From Myxococcota bacterium (GTDB taxonomy: Bacteria; Myxococcota_A; Polyangia; Polyangiales; Houyiibacteriaceae): DNA of 64,000 nucleotides. Position 1 is the stretch's first letter, and the number at the start of each line of letters is the position of its first letter. The notes under the pieces were generated by a model. That model saw nothing but the letters and a program-made list of their open reading frames with translations, had not been told where the DNA came from and searched no databases. Below, piece by piece: positions 46,118 to 55,263 of the stretch. The stretch lies in the NCBI GenBank assembly GCA_020629955.1, contig JAHDCI010000003.1, forward strand, positions 1-64,000, written 5' to 3'. The translations under genes were made by a program, and so were the position numbers.

Positions 46118-47203
46118 GTGAAACCAGCTTTTCGACTCGCCAAAAGAAATATCATCATCTCGCTGCTTGGAACCCGCGCTGGAGACGCGAGGGGATTGCC
46201 TTTTGAAGGCTTGGCTGCACGGAGTCTGCCACCGAATCTGGATGAGTTTCGGATTCCGTTGTGGCCGGGGCTCGTTTCTGATGACACAGAGCTCAGCGTG
46301 CTGACGGCATGGAGCCTCCTCAGCCTCCCCGTAGGTGCTTACGACATTGCGGACGCCGCAGAGCGAGCGTTCCGCCGGGGGTTTCGAATGTGGCTCCTCG
46401 CGCTTCCTTTCGGGGCGGGTTTCGGAACGTTGCGTGCGGCGTTCAAGAACCTTTTCTTTCATTCACAGACGGCTGCCCCGAGTGCCGGAAATGGGGCGGC
46501 GATGCGCGCCCCCGTGATCGGTGCGGCGCTCCCTGATTCACCACTTCTGCGGCGGAAGCTCACCCTTGCTCTTTCGGCCGTTACCCACTCCGATCCGCGC
46601 GCGCTGGAATTTGCGCTCTTCTCAAGCGAGGTTAGCGCGCTTGCATTCTCGGACCAGGACCCGCCCTCTCGCGCTGGCAGAGAGGTACATCTCCGGAGTG
46701 CGTCAGCGCAGCTCAAATGCAAAGCGCTTTGCGAGGCGATCGATTGGGCGCTCGCGGTGGAGAAATCTGGTGCTTTTCCTCCGCGGCTCCTTCGACAAAA
46801 CAAGGGGTACGCTCCCTTTAGCGCAGCGATTTGTGCGTATGCGTACCTACGAGGGGACTCTTTTGACGAGGCACTCGAACTCGCCATCCGGTGTGGGGGC
46901 GACACGGATACGCACGCCGCAATCGTCGGAGCGTGGCGGGCGAAGGAAGCTGCTGGACAGCTAATCGGCGATGCAGAACAGAGCAGAAGCTCGATGCCGT
47001 ACTCTCCTGTGAAGCTATTGCGCCTCTCGACCGTGCACGGTCGAGAAAGCCATCTCCCCAGGCTCGTCCGAGGATTGCTTGGATTTGGCGCGGTGGTGCT
47101 CCACGCCTTGACGCGACGGCTACGCCTTCGGGTAAGGGCTATTCGACGCCTGGCGCATGAGGGCCAAATCGATCGAGATAGTCCTGCATCGACGCCCGAA
47201 TAA
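46118..47203 (+). CDS. ADP-ribosylglycohydrolase family protein
   Basis: The 361-aa protein has the family landmarks in order: '[17 protein letters not shown]' (GDAxGxPFE), '[18 protein letters not shown]' (SDDTE metal-binding motif), '[15 protein letters not shown]' and the C-terminal '[23 protein letters not shown]' (GGDTD metal ligands), so the dinuclear Mg site is complete. It probably removes ADP-ribose from protein or small-molecule targets. The final about 80 residues are extra and basic. Start GTG 46118. Its 3' end overlaps the convergent ppa gene by 65 bp. Confidence 0.88.
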   Translation: MKPAFRLAKRNIIISLLGTRAGDARGLPFEGLAARSLPPNLDEFRIPLWPGLVSDDTELSVLTAWSLLSLPVGAYDIADAAERAFRRGFRMWLLALPFGAGFGTLRAAFKNLFFHSQTAAPSAGNGAAMRAPVIGAALPDSPLLRRKLTLALSAVTHSDPRALEFALFSSEVSALAFSDQDPPSRAGREVHLRSASAQLKCKALCEAIDWALAVEKSGAFPPRLLRQNKGYAPFSAAICAYAYLRGDSFDEALELAIRCGGDTDTHAAIVGAWRAKEAAGQLIGDAEQSRSSMPYSPVKLLRLSTVHGRESHLPRLVRGLLGFGAVVLHALTRRLRLRVRAIRRLAHEGQIDRDSPASTPE

Positions 47204-47768
47204 CCTTTTTTGCGTGGACTGCACCATACGTATCCTGGACGGTGATCGCATTTTCGGAGGGCTTCGAGAAGTCGAGTTTGTAGGTGCCGAAATAGTGCAC
47301 GATCCGCTGCAATACGGCTGCTGGGATCTGCTTTAGCTCGGTCGCGTAGTCGAAGACGGGGTCGCTGCTCAACACCGCGATGATCTTATCGTCGGCCTCA
47401 CCGCCGTCGAGAATCTGAAGTCCGCCGAGGACGCGCGCGCGAAGGATAATCTCCGCGCGGTTGATCGGCTGCTCGCTCAGAATACAAATGTCGAGAGGGT
47501 CACCGTCACCCCGTTCGGCGTTCGGCGCGAGCTCGGCGACTCGGTCGCCGCAGTACGTCCGCGGGACAAACCCATACAACGTCGGTGGTAACGCGGACGA
47601 GCCTTGGGGGCGGTCGACGCGCAAGAAGCCCGTGCGTTTGTCGATCTCGTATTTCACCGCGTCGAAAGGGGTAATCTCGATATACGCCTCCACGATATCG
47701 GGAGCATCGGGTCCGATCGAGAGTCCGTGCCAGGGGTGAGCGCGAAAGCGGCTAAAAGAGTCCGTCAC
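47139..47768 (-). CDS. ppa: inorganic pyrophosphatase (family I)
   Basis: The 209-aa protein shows '[27 protein letters not shown]' (substrate-binding KYE), '[21 protein letters not shown]' (YGFVPxTYCGD), '[13 protein letters not shown]' (DxDPLD metal site), '[14 protein letters not shown]' and 'HYFGTYK'. It hydrolyses pyrophosphate from biosynthetic reactions. Confidence 0.95.
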   Translation of the reverse strand: MTDSFSRFRAHPWHGLSIGPDAPDIVEAYIEITPFDAVKYEIDKRTGFLRVDRPQGSSALPPTLYGFVPRTYCGDRVAELAPNAERGDGDPLDICILSEQPINRAEIILRARVLGGLQILDGGEADDKIIAVLSSDPVFDYATELKQIPAAVLQRIVHYFGTYKLDFSKPSENAITVQDTYGAVHAKKVIRASMQDYLDRFGPHAPGVE

Positions 47769-47874
47769 GTCGCTAGGCTACCTCGAATGACATCTCACGG
47801 CACGCGTGATTCTCGGCAACGAATCGTCGTTCCGCGGAAGTGAAGGGGTGACCGTTTGGAAGCGCGCGGCGAGC

Positions 47875-48023
47875 GCGTGGTTCACGTCGCTAGAAGAGCC
47901 CTCTTCGGCCAAGAACGCCGATCCGAGCTTCGCTCATCTTTCGATATACTCGGTCTATCGTGCGCCCGTCGAAGTTCGCCTCGGCGCACCTGACGAAAGA
48001 TCGCCCTTCCATCGATGTGATCC
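47875..48023. repeat. MITE-like or structured repeat element, copy B
   Basis: Related to copy A at 25989-26146, same orientation. The terminal arms (47882-47898 versus 48004-48020) match imperfectly but the internal stem is kept: CGAGCTTCG (47924-47932) pairs with CGAAGTTCG (47970-47978) with a G-U pair where copy A has G-C. Lies between ppa and the TetR gene, downstream of both. Confidence 0.65.
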
Positions 48024-48029
48024 ACCCTG

Positions 48030-48659
48030 CTAGGTTTTTAGGACACCGCGGAGATTAAAGTCGAGAACCGCCAGTGCGATGCGATCGACGTCCTGATGAA
48101 GGTCCCCGTTCTCGTCCATGATCAGCTGCTCCATGAGCTGTTTGATCGTTCCGAGGATGCAGAAAGCCCCTACCTGGGTGTCGAAGTTGCGCAGGAGGCC
48201 CATCGTCTTCCCTCGGTCGAGTGAGTCTTGAATGTAGGCCAATAAGTCGCTGTAGAACTGCGCTAGGCGCGCGTCGATGTCGGAATCCAGCCCCACCGCT
48301 TCTCGGACAAGAATGCGCGCGAGCGCTCTGTTTTCTGCGACCGTGGTCAGGATCTTTCGAACGATACCGATCAGCTGCATTTCGACCGGCGGCGCGTTCT
48401 CTCCAGTGTCCACGCCGTGAATGCTCGACCGCATTTCTCCGAGAAGGTCTTCGAGCAGTTCCGCAAAAATCGCGTTCTTCGACTCGAAGTAGAGATAGAA
48501 GGTACCTCGGGCGATGCCGGCGGCTTTGATGATATCGCTGACGTGCGTCTGGTGATAACCGCGCTCGGCGAAGACGGACTTCGCGTGCTCCAGAATCCGC
48601 TTTCTTCGGTTCTCGCGTTTCCGGCTCGCGCGGACCGTCCTCCCATCGAGCGCGTTCAT
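48030..48659 (-). CDS. TetR-family regulator, last gene of the lipid operon
   Basis: The 209-aa protein has the N-terminal HTH 'RILEHAKSVFAERGYHQTHVSDIIKAAGIARGTFYLYFESKNAIFAELLEDLL', standard for TetR regulators, and a helical ligand domain. It overlaps the PlsC gene by 4 bp, so it belongs to the ten-gene lipid operon. The likely operators are the two palindromes before the first gene at 58804-58870, and an acyl or lipid intermediate is a plausible inducer. Both are inferences. Confidence 0.9.
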   Translation of the reverse strand: MNALDGRTVRASRKRENRRKRILEHAKSVFAERGYHQTHVSDIIKAAGIARGTFYLYFESKNAIFAELLEDLLGEMRSSIHGVDTGENAPPVEMQLIGIVRKILTTVAENRALARILVREAVGLDSDIDARLAQFYSDLLAYIQDSLDRGKTMGLLRNFDTQVGAFCILGTIKQLMEQLIMDENGDLHQDVDRIALAVLDFNLRGVLKT

Positions 48660-49492
48660 TGTCCGTGCTTCTCCGCAAAGTACGCGTCGACCCGACGCGC
48701 GATCGCAGATCGAACTTCTTCAATTTTGGCCGGCAGCTCTTCGTCCGAAACGCCGGCGAAATCGACTGGCTTTTCGTGCCAAAGCGTGACCTCTTGGAAA
48801 GGCCGGATGTGGTAGGAGCTTCTCCGCATGACGTCGTACATCCCGGTGACGGCGGAGGGCACAACCTTCATTCCCAGGTCTCGGGCCACCACGAATAGCC
48901 CCGATTTGAACTCGCCCACGCGGCCGTCGTGTGTGCGTGTTCCCTCTGGAAACGCGAGAATCGATTGTCCCTTGTCGACGGCAGCCGTGATCTGCTTTTT
49001 GATCTTCGGGAGGCGCTCGTTTCGATCCGCGGGAACGCCGATCGTGCCGCGAGATTTCATGTACCAGCCGTAGACCGGATATTTGAAGTGGGTCTCGAGC
49101 TCGACGCCCTGTTTGATGTGTTTCGTGCCCGGGTAGAGCGTGACGAAGTCGAAATGATTGATGTGGTTTTGCGCGAAGAGATACGTCTCGTCGTCACGGA
49201 TATCGGGATGCGAGACCGTGCGCCATTTGGCGAACGTGCACGCCACCATACCGCGGCAAAATAGCCGGCTCACGCCCTCCGCAGCTTCGATTCCCCGTAG
49301 GTGCTGCGCCGCGGCCATGAGCGGCGTCATGGTGCTCATCCAGCTGATGCCGGCGACCCAGCTTGCCGCGCTCAGAGCTTTCTCTTTGACGGTCGGCTCA
49401 TAGTCTCGCCAGCCACCGTGAAGTTTGTGCTCCGTGGATTCGGAGCTTTGCTCCTCGGCTTGATTCGTATCGTTTTGCTGAATCTGAGTCAT
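48656..49492 (-). CDS. PlsC-type 1-acylglycerol-3-phosphate O-acyltransferase
   Basis: The 278-aa protein has the acyltransferase motifs 'NHINHFDFVT' (NHxxxxD, catalytic His), 'ILAFPEGTRTHDGRVGEFKSGLFVVA' (FPEGTR) and 'VVPSAVTG'. A hydrophobic region precedes motif I. It transfers an acyl group from ACP or CoA to a glycerol-phosphate or alcohol acceptor. Position between lipid kinase and TetR supports a role in the operon's lipid product. Confidence 0.88.
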   Translation of the reverse strand: MTQIQQNDTNQAEEQSSESTEHKLHGGWRDYEPTVKEKALSAASWVAGISWMSTMTPLMAAAQHLRGIEAAEGVSRLFCRGMVACTFAKWRTVSHPDIRDDETYLFAQNHINHFDFVTLYPGTKHIKQGVELETHFKYPVYGWYMKSRGTIGVPADRNERLPKIKKQITAAVDKGQSILAFPEGTRTHDGRVGEFKSGLFVVARDLGMKVVPSAVTGMYDVMRRSSYHIRPFQEVTLWHEKPVDFAGVSDEELPAKIEEVRSAIARRVDAYFAEKHGQ

Positions 49493-50433
49493 GCGAAGAT
49501 CTCCAATGCGCCTGGAAGCACTTCCAGGGAATGAATCGTGAGGCGCTCGATTTCGCCGTCGAGCATGACGAGCTCCTCGCGGGGTTCGAGGAATTCGATC
49601 CGGCGGGCGCGTCGTTCGTCGACCTTTTCACAGAGCACGTGACGGCCTTCAAAGACGCGGAAAAGCTCTTTGACGAACTCGCGTTTCTTCATTTCGCCCG
49701 CGCGGATGAGATCGACCTTGCCGTCGGTGGGATCGGCATGCGGGGCGATGCGCAAAGAGCCGCCGGTGTATTGGCTATTGGAAAAGCACAGGAAGGAAGA
49801 CGGCACGCGTTCGGCGGGGCCATCGTCCACACGAATGGGATAGGCCTCGTGTTTGAGACGAGCGAGTTCGATCAGCGCGGACATCATATAGCCAGCTTCC
49901 CCGACCCGCTTAAATCGCCGGTTCGTGAGGTCGCCCGCCTTCGTGACGAATCCGATCGTCAGAAGATTCATATAGTGCCGCACGCCTTCTGAATGCGTGA
50001 CGCGGACGACGTCGACACGACGTGTACGGCCCCGCTTAAGCGCGGCGACAGCGCTCTCCTGATCGGTGATATCGAAATCGCGCAAAAACGAGTTGCCCGT
50101 TCCCAGAGGCAAGATGCCGAGGCGCGGCACATCATCGACATCCCGCGGTCCATTGCTCGCGGCAGGGAAGAGTCCGTTCAGTACTTCGTAGGAGGTCCCG
50201 TCCCCGCCAACCGAAAGGAACTGCCTCGTTCCGCTCGCGTAGGCGCGCGCCGCGAGCTCGCTCGCGTGTCCTGGACGCTCGGTATACGTAACGTCGAGCT
50301 CGGAGAGCTGCGAAAGCGCGTCGAGCGTTTCGGTTGCACGTTCTTGGCAACGTCCGCCGCCTGCGGCGCCGTTCACGATCACCTTGGTGCGAACCAAGGG
50401 CATCTCGGAGCTAGGCTGGGGAGAGAGATTCAC
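49489..50433 (-). CDS. diacylglycerol/lipid kinase family protein
   Basis: The 314-aa protein opens 'KVIVNGAAGGGR', then 'FLSVGGDGTSYEVLNGLF' (GGDGT, nucleotide site), 'LGILPLGTGNSFLRDF' (PLGTGN) and 'GKVDLIRAGEM'. This is the DagK/sphingosine-kinase-like catalytic fold. It phosphorylates a lipid hydroxyl, here probably a diacyl- or alkyl-glycerol produced by the operon. Overlaps neighbours by 4 bp on both sides. Confidence 0.9.
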   Translation of the reverse strand: MNLSPQPSSEMPLVRTKVIVNGAAGGGRCQERATETLDALSQLSELDVTYTERPGHASELAARAYASGTRQFLSVGGDGTSYEVLNGLFPAASNGPRDVDDVPRLGILPLGTGNSFLRDFDITDQESAVAALKRGRTRRVDVVRVTHSEGVRHYMNLLTIGFVTKAGDLTNRRFKRVGEAGYMMSALIELARLKHEAYPIRVDDGPAERVPSSFLCFSNSQYTGGSLRIAPHADPTDGKVDLIRAGEMKKREFVKELFRVFEGRHVLCEKVDERRARRIEFLEPREELVMLDGEIERLTIHSLEVLPGALEIFA

Positions 50434-52187
50434 GCGCGGACCTCGACGCGAGAAGTGCGAACTTCTTGCACGTTCTGTAGGGCGCTCTTCTCAAACCGGG
50501 CGCGGAGCGCTTCGGCGAGCGGCCGGCGCTTGAGTTTCATCGACGCGGTGCGCGGGAACTCTTCGGTCTCAAAGAGCACGCCGGCGATGCGCTTGTAGTC
50601 CGCGAGGCTGCGGTTTCGTTTGGCGATCTCGGTTAGCAGATCCGCTTCCGAGCCTTCCTTCTTCAGTCGCGCAACGAGTACGAGCTGCTCTTCGTCGAGC
50701 GCGATGCCCGGCCAGAGAAAGCCAGAGGCACACACCGCGAACTCTTCGCAATCGAGCCCTTCGAACGCGGTCTCGATGTCTTCCGGGTAGACGTTCTTTC
50801 CGCCCGCCGTCACGATCATATTCTTGCTGCGGCCGACAAGATGAAGCTGCTGGCTCGGGTCGAGATAGCCGAGGTCTCCGGTGCGGAGCCAGCCGTCTTG
50901 AAGAACTTCCGCCGTCTGTTCGGGGTCGCCCTCGTATCCGGCAAAAACGGTTCGGCTCTTTACCCAGACTTCGCCGACTCCTTCCGCGTCCGCGTTCCGG
51001 ATTTCGATTTCAACGCCTTCGAGCGGGCGACCGACCGAGTCGGGGCGGAAGGGCTTGAGGTCATTGACGGTCAAGACCGTTCCGGCTTCGGTGAGGCCGT
51101 ACCCAATGACGACGGGAATCCCGAGATCGTAAAAGCGCTGTGCGCGCGCAGGATCAACAAAGGCGCCGCCAATGTACACACGCTTTAGGTCTGGCCCCAG
51201 CGCGTTGTGTACCGGGCGCAGAAGACGCTTGCTGAGCCACTTGCGAGGCCGGTCGAGCGTGAGGCTTGCATTGAGCGACTGCGCGACGTCGAGGAAGGCC
51301 TCCCGAATCTTGCCGGCGTCTTCGATCTTTTCATCGAGGTTCCGCTCGAAGGCTTCGAGGATCAGCGGAACGATGGCCATATGCGTGATGCCTTCGTTTT
51401 GCAGCGCGTGACGAAGGAACTCAGGACGAAGCGTGCGCTGATGCACGACCGTCGCGCCGCAGGCGAATGCGCCGAGGAAACCACACATGAAGTCGATTGC
51501 GTGGTTCGTCGGCAAGACCGAGAAGTAGCGATGGCCAACCCGGAACGGGTAGAGCGAGATCAGCGTACGATACTGTTCGAGGTAGTTGTCGTGGGTGAGG
51601 ATGCAGCCCTTCGGATCCCCGCCTGTGCCGGAGCTATAAACGAGCGTCGCTTGGTCGCTACGCTTGCGCGGAACGAAAGTCGCCCGGGCGCGCTCTTCCG
51701 CGCATGCGATGGAATCGAAATCGACGTGCACGCCGTCTTCAGGGAGCGGGTCTCGCTCGGAGACTTCGCTGACCAGAACTCTCTCGAAACCGAGAGCGCC
51801 CTCGCGCGTCGCCTTGAGGTCGCGCCATTCGGCGTACTCCGTCACCAGTACCTTGGGCTTCGCGTGCCGGAGCAAGATCTCGTGCTCTTCGCCGCTGAGT
51901 TTGTAGTCGAGCGGCACGACAACGGCCCCGCGATAGAACGCGGCATACGCCGCGGTGAGCCAGCGCCACTGGTTGCTCATCACGATGGCGACGCGGTCGC
52001 CCGCGCCGATTCCGAGGTCTTCGAAGTGCTTTGCGATGCGCTCACCGCGGCGCTTTGTCTCGAGATAGGTCAGCTCTTCGCTCACGCGCTTTCGGCGCAG
52101 CTCAACGAGCGCGGTCTCCGTTTTGAACTGAACAAAAGCGTCGCGGAGAAGCTCCCCAAGCGATTGGTAGCGGTCGGGCGGGATCAC
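50430..52187 (-). CDS. acyl-AMP ligase/acyl-CoA synthetase
   Basis: The 585-aa ANL-superfamily enzyme shows 'VYSSGTGGDPKGCILTHDNY' (P-loop motif), 'VIGYGLTEAGTVLTVNDLKPFRPDSVGRPLEG' (A5), 'WLRTGDLGYLDPSQQLHLVGRSKNMIVTAGGKNVYPEDIE' (A7/A8) and C-terminal 'FPRTASMKLKRRPL' with the catalytic Lys. The ACP gene directly upstream (4-bp overlap) suggests it loads fatty acid onto ACP rather than CoA, but CoA cannot be excluded. Confidence 0.92.
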   Translation of the reverse strand: MIPPDRYQSLGELLRDAFVQFKTETALVELRRKRVSEELTYLETKRRGERIAKHFEDLGIGAGDRVAIVMSNQWRWLTAAYAAFYRGAVVVPLDYKLSGEEHEILLRHAKPKVLVTEYAEWRDLKATREGALGFERVLVSEVSERDPLPEDGVHVDFDSIACAEERARATFVPRKRSDQATLVYSSGTGGDPKGCILTHDNYLEQYRTLISLYPFRVGHRYFSVLPTNHAIDFMCGFLGAFACGATVVHQRTLRPEFLRHALQNEGITHMAIVPLILEAFERNLDEKIEDAGKIREAFLDVAQSLNASLTLDRPRKWLSKRLLRPVHNALGPDLKRVYIGGAFVDPARAQRFYDLGIPVVIGYGLTEAGTVLTVNDLKPFRPDSVGRPLEGVEIEIRNADAEGVGEVWVKSRTVFAGYEGDPEQTAEVLQDGWLRTGDLGYLDPSQQLHLVGRSKNMIVTAGGKNVYPEDIETAFEGLDCEEFAVCASGFLWPGIALDEEQLVLVARLKKEGSEADLLTEIAKRNRSLADYKRIAGVLFETEEFPRTASMKLKRRPLAEALRARFEKSALQNVQEVRTSRVEVRA

Positions 52188-52423
52188 AGCCGTACCTCGA
52201 TGACTTCCGCGAGCTGATCGAAGGTGGTCACGCCCTGAAGCTCGTAGTCTGGGATCTCGACCTCAAGCTCGTCTTCGAGATCCGTCATGAGCTCCATGGC
52301 CTGCATGGAGTCGATGCCGAGCCGGTCGAAAAAGTCGTCCGAAGATTCGAGGCCTTGGGCCTTCTCGCCGAAGCGCTTGGTGGCGAGTTCGATGAGCTTA
52401 GAGATGAGCTGCTGTCGGTTCAT
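52184..52423 (-). CDS. acyl carrier protein
   Basis: The 79-aa carrier protein has 'LGIDSMQAMELMTDLEDELEVEIPD'; Ser in 'GIDSM' is the phosphopantetheine attachment site. Short, acidic, free-standing. Encoded between the hydratase and acyl ligase genes, it probably shuttles acyl chains between ligase, reductases and acyltransferase of this operon. Confidence 0.95.
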   Translation of the reverse strand: MNRQQLISKLIELATKRFGEKAQGLESSDDFFDRLGIDSMQAMELMTDLEDELEVEIPDYELQGVTTFDQLAEVIEVRL

Positions 52424-52462
52424 GGTGTTCTTGGGTACGCAGGTGCGTGGAATCGAGTGGAG

Positions 52463-53539
52463 TTAGGGGAGGTAAGGGCGGACGCTCTCGTCATTGACGA
52501 ACTTCTCGAGGGCGCGCTGCACCGTCGGGCTTCCGAGCATGGAGACAAAGAGGTCTTTTTCGCGTGCGAGTTCCTCCACCGGGAGGGGCTTCGTGAATGC
52601 CTTTGCGCGCGCTGTTGTTTCCGGATCGAAACGGGAGGCTTGTTCGGCAACGCTACGAGCCGCGTCGAGCGCTCGTCCGCGGGCGACCAGCTGAGAGACC
52701 AGGCCGACCTCATGAGCCCTTGAGGCGCGCATGCTGCGGCCGGTCAAAAGAAGGTCGCGGACCAGTGCGTTTCCGAGGTCGCGCTTCAGACGCGGGATGC
52801 CGCCAAAGCCCGGAACAATGCCGAGACGAAGCTCAGGGAAAGCGAAGCGGGCGGACTTGTCGGCGATAATGACATCGCTCGTCAGCGCGAGCTCGAAACC
52901 GCCGCCAAAGACAAAACCGTGCACCGCAGAGATCGTGGTGATCGGGGCGGTATCGAACGTGTCGAAGACCGCGTGAATGCGGTCGATGAAGCCGCGTACT
53001 TCGACGGCCGTCTCGACCTTGCCGCGAAGGCCGCCGGTCTCGGTCGCTTTTTCGACGAGGCCCGCGTGAAGTTCGCGAAGGTCAGCGCCCGCACAGAAAC
53101 CGCGCTCGACGGAGGAGTAAAAGATCATCGCGCGTGCGCCGCCTGCGCCCCGCCGGATCAGTGTCGCAAGCAGCTCGAGTTCGCTGAGCGCCGTGGTACC
53201 GATTTCATTGCAGGGCTCACGGCAGAGCTCGACTTCAAGGTGCGCGTTGCCGGTTTTGTTGGTGACCAGCCCCCAGCGCATCGCCTCGCCTTCGAAGTTC
53301 AGCGGAGGAAGCTCGCGGCTTACGATCGGTTTCGGGCCAGGCCGAACATCGACACCGAAGAGGTGCGTTGGAAGGGCGCTCTGCGCTCGGCGAATCAGTT
53401 CTTCGCCAAGCAGACGCGCAGGCCAGAGCCCGAGGCGAGTCCGAAGCGGCACCACATTTTCTGCGGCGAAACGTGGCGGAACGTTGGCGTTCGACGTCTT
53501 TGCTCCGCTTGAGGCGGTCGTGGGTTCGGCGCTCATCAT
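52463..53539 (-). CDS. enoyl-CoA hydratase/isomerase family protein
   Basis: A protein of about 358 aa from ATG 53539 or 53536, TGATG-coupled to the upstream gene. Crotonase fold: 'FYSSVERGFCAGADLREL' (oxyanion), 'ISAVHGFVFGGGFELALTSDVIIADKSARFAFPELRLGIVPGFGGIPRL' and 'LLLTGRSMRASRAHEVGLVSQLV'. The first about 85 residues are an extra N-terminal region not typical of the family. It acts on acyl-CoA or acyl-ACP intermediates; the exact reaction is open. Confidence 0.88.
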   Translation of the reverse strand: MMSAEPTTASSGAKTSNANVPPRFAAENVVPLRTRLGLWPARLLGEELIRRAQSALPTHLFGVDVRPGPKPIVSRELPPLNFEGEAMRWGLVTNKTGNAHLEVELCREPCNEIGTTALSELELLATLIRRGAGGARAMIFYSSVERGFCAGADLRELHAGLVEKATETGGLRGKVETAVEVRGFIDRIHAVFDTFDTAPITTISAVHGFVFGGGFELALTSDVIIADKSARFAFPELRLGIVPGFGGIPRLKRDLGNALVRDLLLTGRSMRASRAHEVGLVSQLVARGRALDAARSVAEQASRFDPETTARAKAFTKPLPVEELAREKDLFVSMLGSPTVQRALEKFVNDESVRPYLP

Positions 53540-55263
53540 CAGACCTGCGCTCTCACGGGCTGGCTCGGACTTGCCGGCGTTTGTTCTGCCGCGGCGCGCT
53601 CTTCCACGCGGCCCACGAGTGCTTTCACGGCAGGAGGCAAGGGCGGGAGGTGCTGCCACGGGTCTCCGTGTGCGCCGAGCTCGGGTGCGAAGGGAAACTC
53701 TGGATGATGCTCGCGCACATGCTCCACCAGCGTCATGCCCATCTCGCCCATACGGATGAGGTTCTGGTAGACGCACGCGTCGATACCTTCGCGGATACGT
53801 TCCCCATCGCGCACCAAAATCTGCAGCACGTTAAAGAGGCTATCCTCGAGGTTCGGATCATCGACTTCGAGGGCGAGCTCAGGCGTCTTCCGATCGGCCA
53901 TCAGGTTGCGGATACGTTCGTCCATCGTGACGCCCGACGAGATCACCCCGCCGGACATCGTCATGACGCACGCGTGGTACCGGCTCGAGACCATATAGGT
54001 GGCCTGGCGCATCGCGCTGACCATCGCGTACATATCGAACTCGTCTGAGACGATGATCGGGATCGCGGGGACTTCGAGCCCTTGGGCTTCAATGGCGGCG
54101 CGCAGTTTCGGCTCCAGGGCCTCGCACGCCAATCGGTCGAGCTGCTCGCTGCCGTAGAGGACGGGCGTCACGGCCGTCTCTTTCATGAGGCGCGCGGTCG
54201 CTTGGGCGAAGGCTTCGAGGTAGGCGTCCTGCTTGTCGTCGATCTCCGCGCTCTCGGCGTGAAAGTAAACCGAGCCGTAGTGGCTCTCGCTGTAGAGATC
54301 CGAGAACGAGTGCACCGCGGCACGCGGCACGTTCGGCTTTACGGGCCACCAGAAGGGGTTGATCGGGCAGAGCGCCAAAATCGGAGTCTCGCCGTCCCAG
54401 CCGCGTTCGATCAGGATATTTCGTCCGACCTCGGGGCCTTCTGGATCGAAGGTCCAAGCGGTATCCGTGCCCGAACTCGATGCCACCCCGAGATCGTCGA
54501 GGATGCCCTTGCTCGCTTCGTTGCGCGCGATGATCAACGCATCTTGGCAGTATCGGCGAACGAGGTCGCGGAGCGGCTCGTCCATCTTGCCGGCTTCTCC
54601 GCCGTAACCGACGGCGATCTTTCCTTCTGCGCTCGCAAGACCGAGCGAGCCCACCATCATCGTCGAGAGCGCGTTCGCGAACTTGCTCTTGAACATCGAA
54701 CCTTCGCAGGCGACGACGGCGTGTTGCTCGTGAACTGTTTCAAAGAGCGTCTTCGGAAAGACCTTCGGAAGATGAAGCTGGCGGACGGTGCGGAAGTAGC
54801 CCCGAGTGAGCTCTTCGTCGATTGTAAAAATCGAGAGCTCAAGGTCCTCGTCTCCGAAGAGATGACGGAACTGCCGAATCATCTCTTCGACGCGAACATC
54901 AGCGCCCGTATTTCGCGTACCGCTGTAGCCTGCGAGAAGAACTTTAAGCGGCTTACCAGGGCTCCACTGATCGCCGGAGTCGAGCGCATAGCGAGAAGCG
55001 GCGAGTTCGATAAAGCCGCTCATCGCGACCATGAGCGCGCGGTCCGCGTCGACGTAGCCTTCAATCTTTTCCTTCGAAGCTTTGAAGAGGTCGGAGAAGA
55101 AGGTTCTCACGTTGTCGGCATCACGCTGCTCCACATGATCTTTGAGCTCGGTGACGACGTTCTTCATCTCCGCCCACGACTTCGGAAGCACGACCTGCCC
55201 CTGCTCGCTGACCTGCGCCGCGCTCGGAGTGGGCTCCTTCTTTTTGGGACGCCAGATCTTCAC
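53539..55263 (-). CDS. polysaccharide pyruvyl transferase family-like protein
   Basis: A protein of about 574 aa from GTG 55263 (GTGA overlap with the upstream stop). After an about 90-residue helical N-terminus comes 'KVLLAGYSGTRNTGADVRVEEMIRQFRHLFGDEDLELSIFTI', then 'VACEGSMFKSKFANALSTMMVGSLGLASAEGKIAVGYGGEAGKM' and 'MVSSRYHACVMTMSGGVISSGVTMDERI', the order and motifs of the PS_pyruv_trans domain (PF04230), which adds pyruvate ketals to sugars or acts as a nucleotide-sugar-type transferase. Here, among lipid genes, it probably modifies the head group or a linked sugar. The function is inference. Confidence 0.75.
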   Translation of the reverse strand: MKIWRPKKKEPTPSAAQVSEQGQVVLPKSWAEMKNVVTELKDHVEQRDADNVRTFFSDLFKASKEKIEGYVDADRALMVAMSGFIELAASRYALDSGDQWSPGKPLKVLLAGYSGTRNTGADVRVEEMIRQFRHLFGDEDLELSIFTIDEELTRGYFRTVRQLHLPKVFPKTLFETVHEQHAVVACEGSMFKSKFANALSTMMVGSLGLASAEGKIAVGYGGEAGKMDEPLRDLVRRYCQDALIIARNEASKGILDDLGVASSSGTDTAWTFDPEGPEVGRNILIERGWDGETPILALCPINPFWWPVKPNVPRAAVHSFSDLYSESHYGSVYFHAESAEIDDKQDAYLEAFAQATARLMKETAVTPVLYGSEQLDRLACEALEPKLRAAIEAQGLEVPAIPIIVSDEFDMYAMVSAMRQATYMVSSRYHACVMTMSGGVISSGVTMDERIRNLMADRKTPELALEVDDPNLEDSLFNVLQILVRDGERIREGIDACVYQNLIRMGEMGMTLVEHVREHHPEFPFAPELGAHGDPWQHLPPLPPAVKALVGRVEERAAAEQTPASPSQPVRAQV

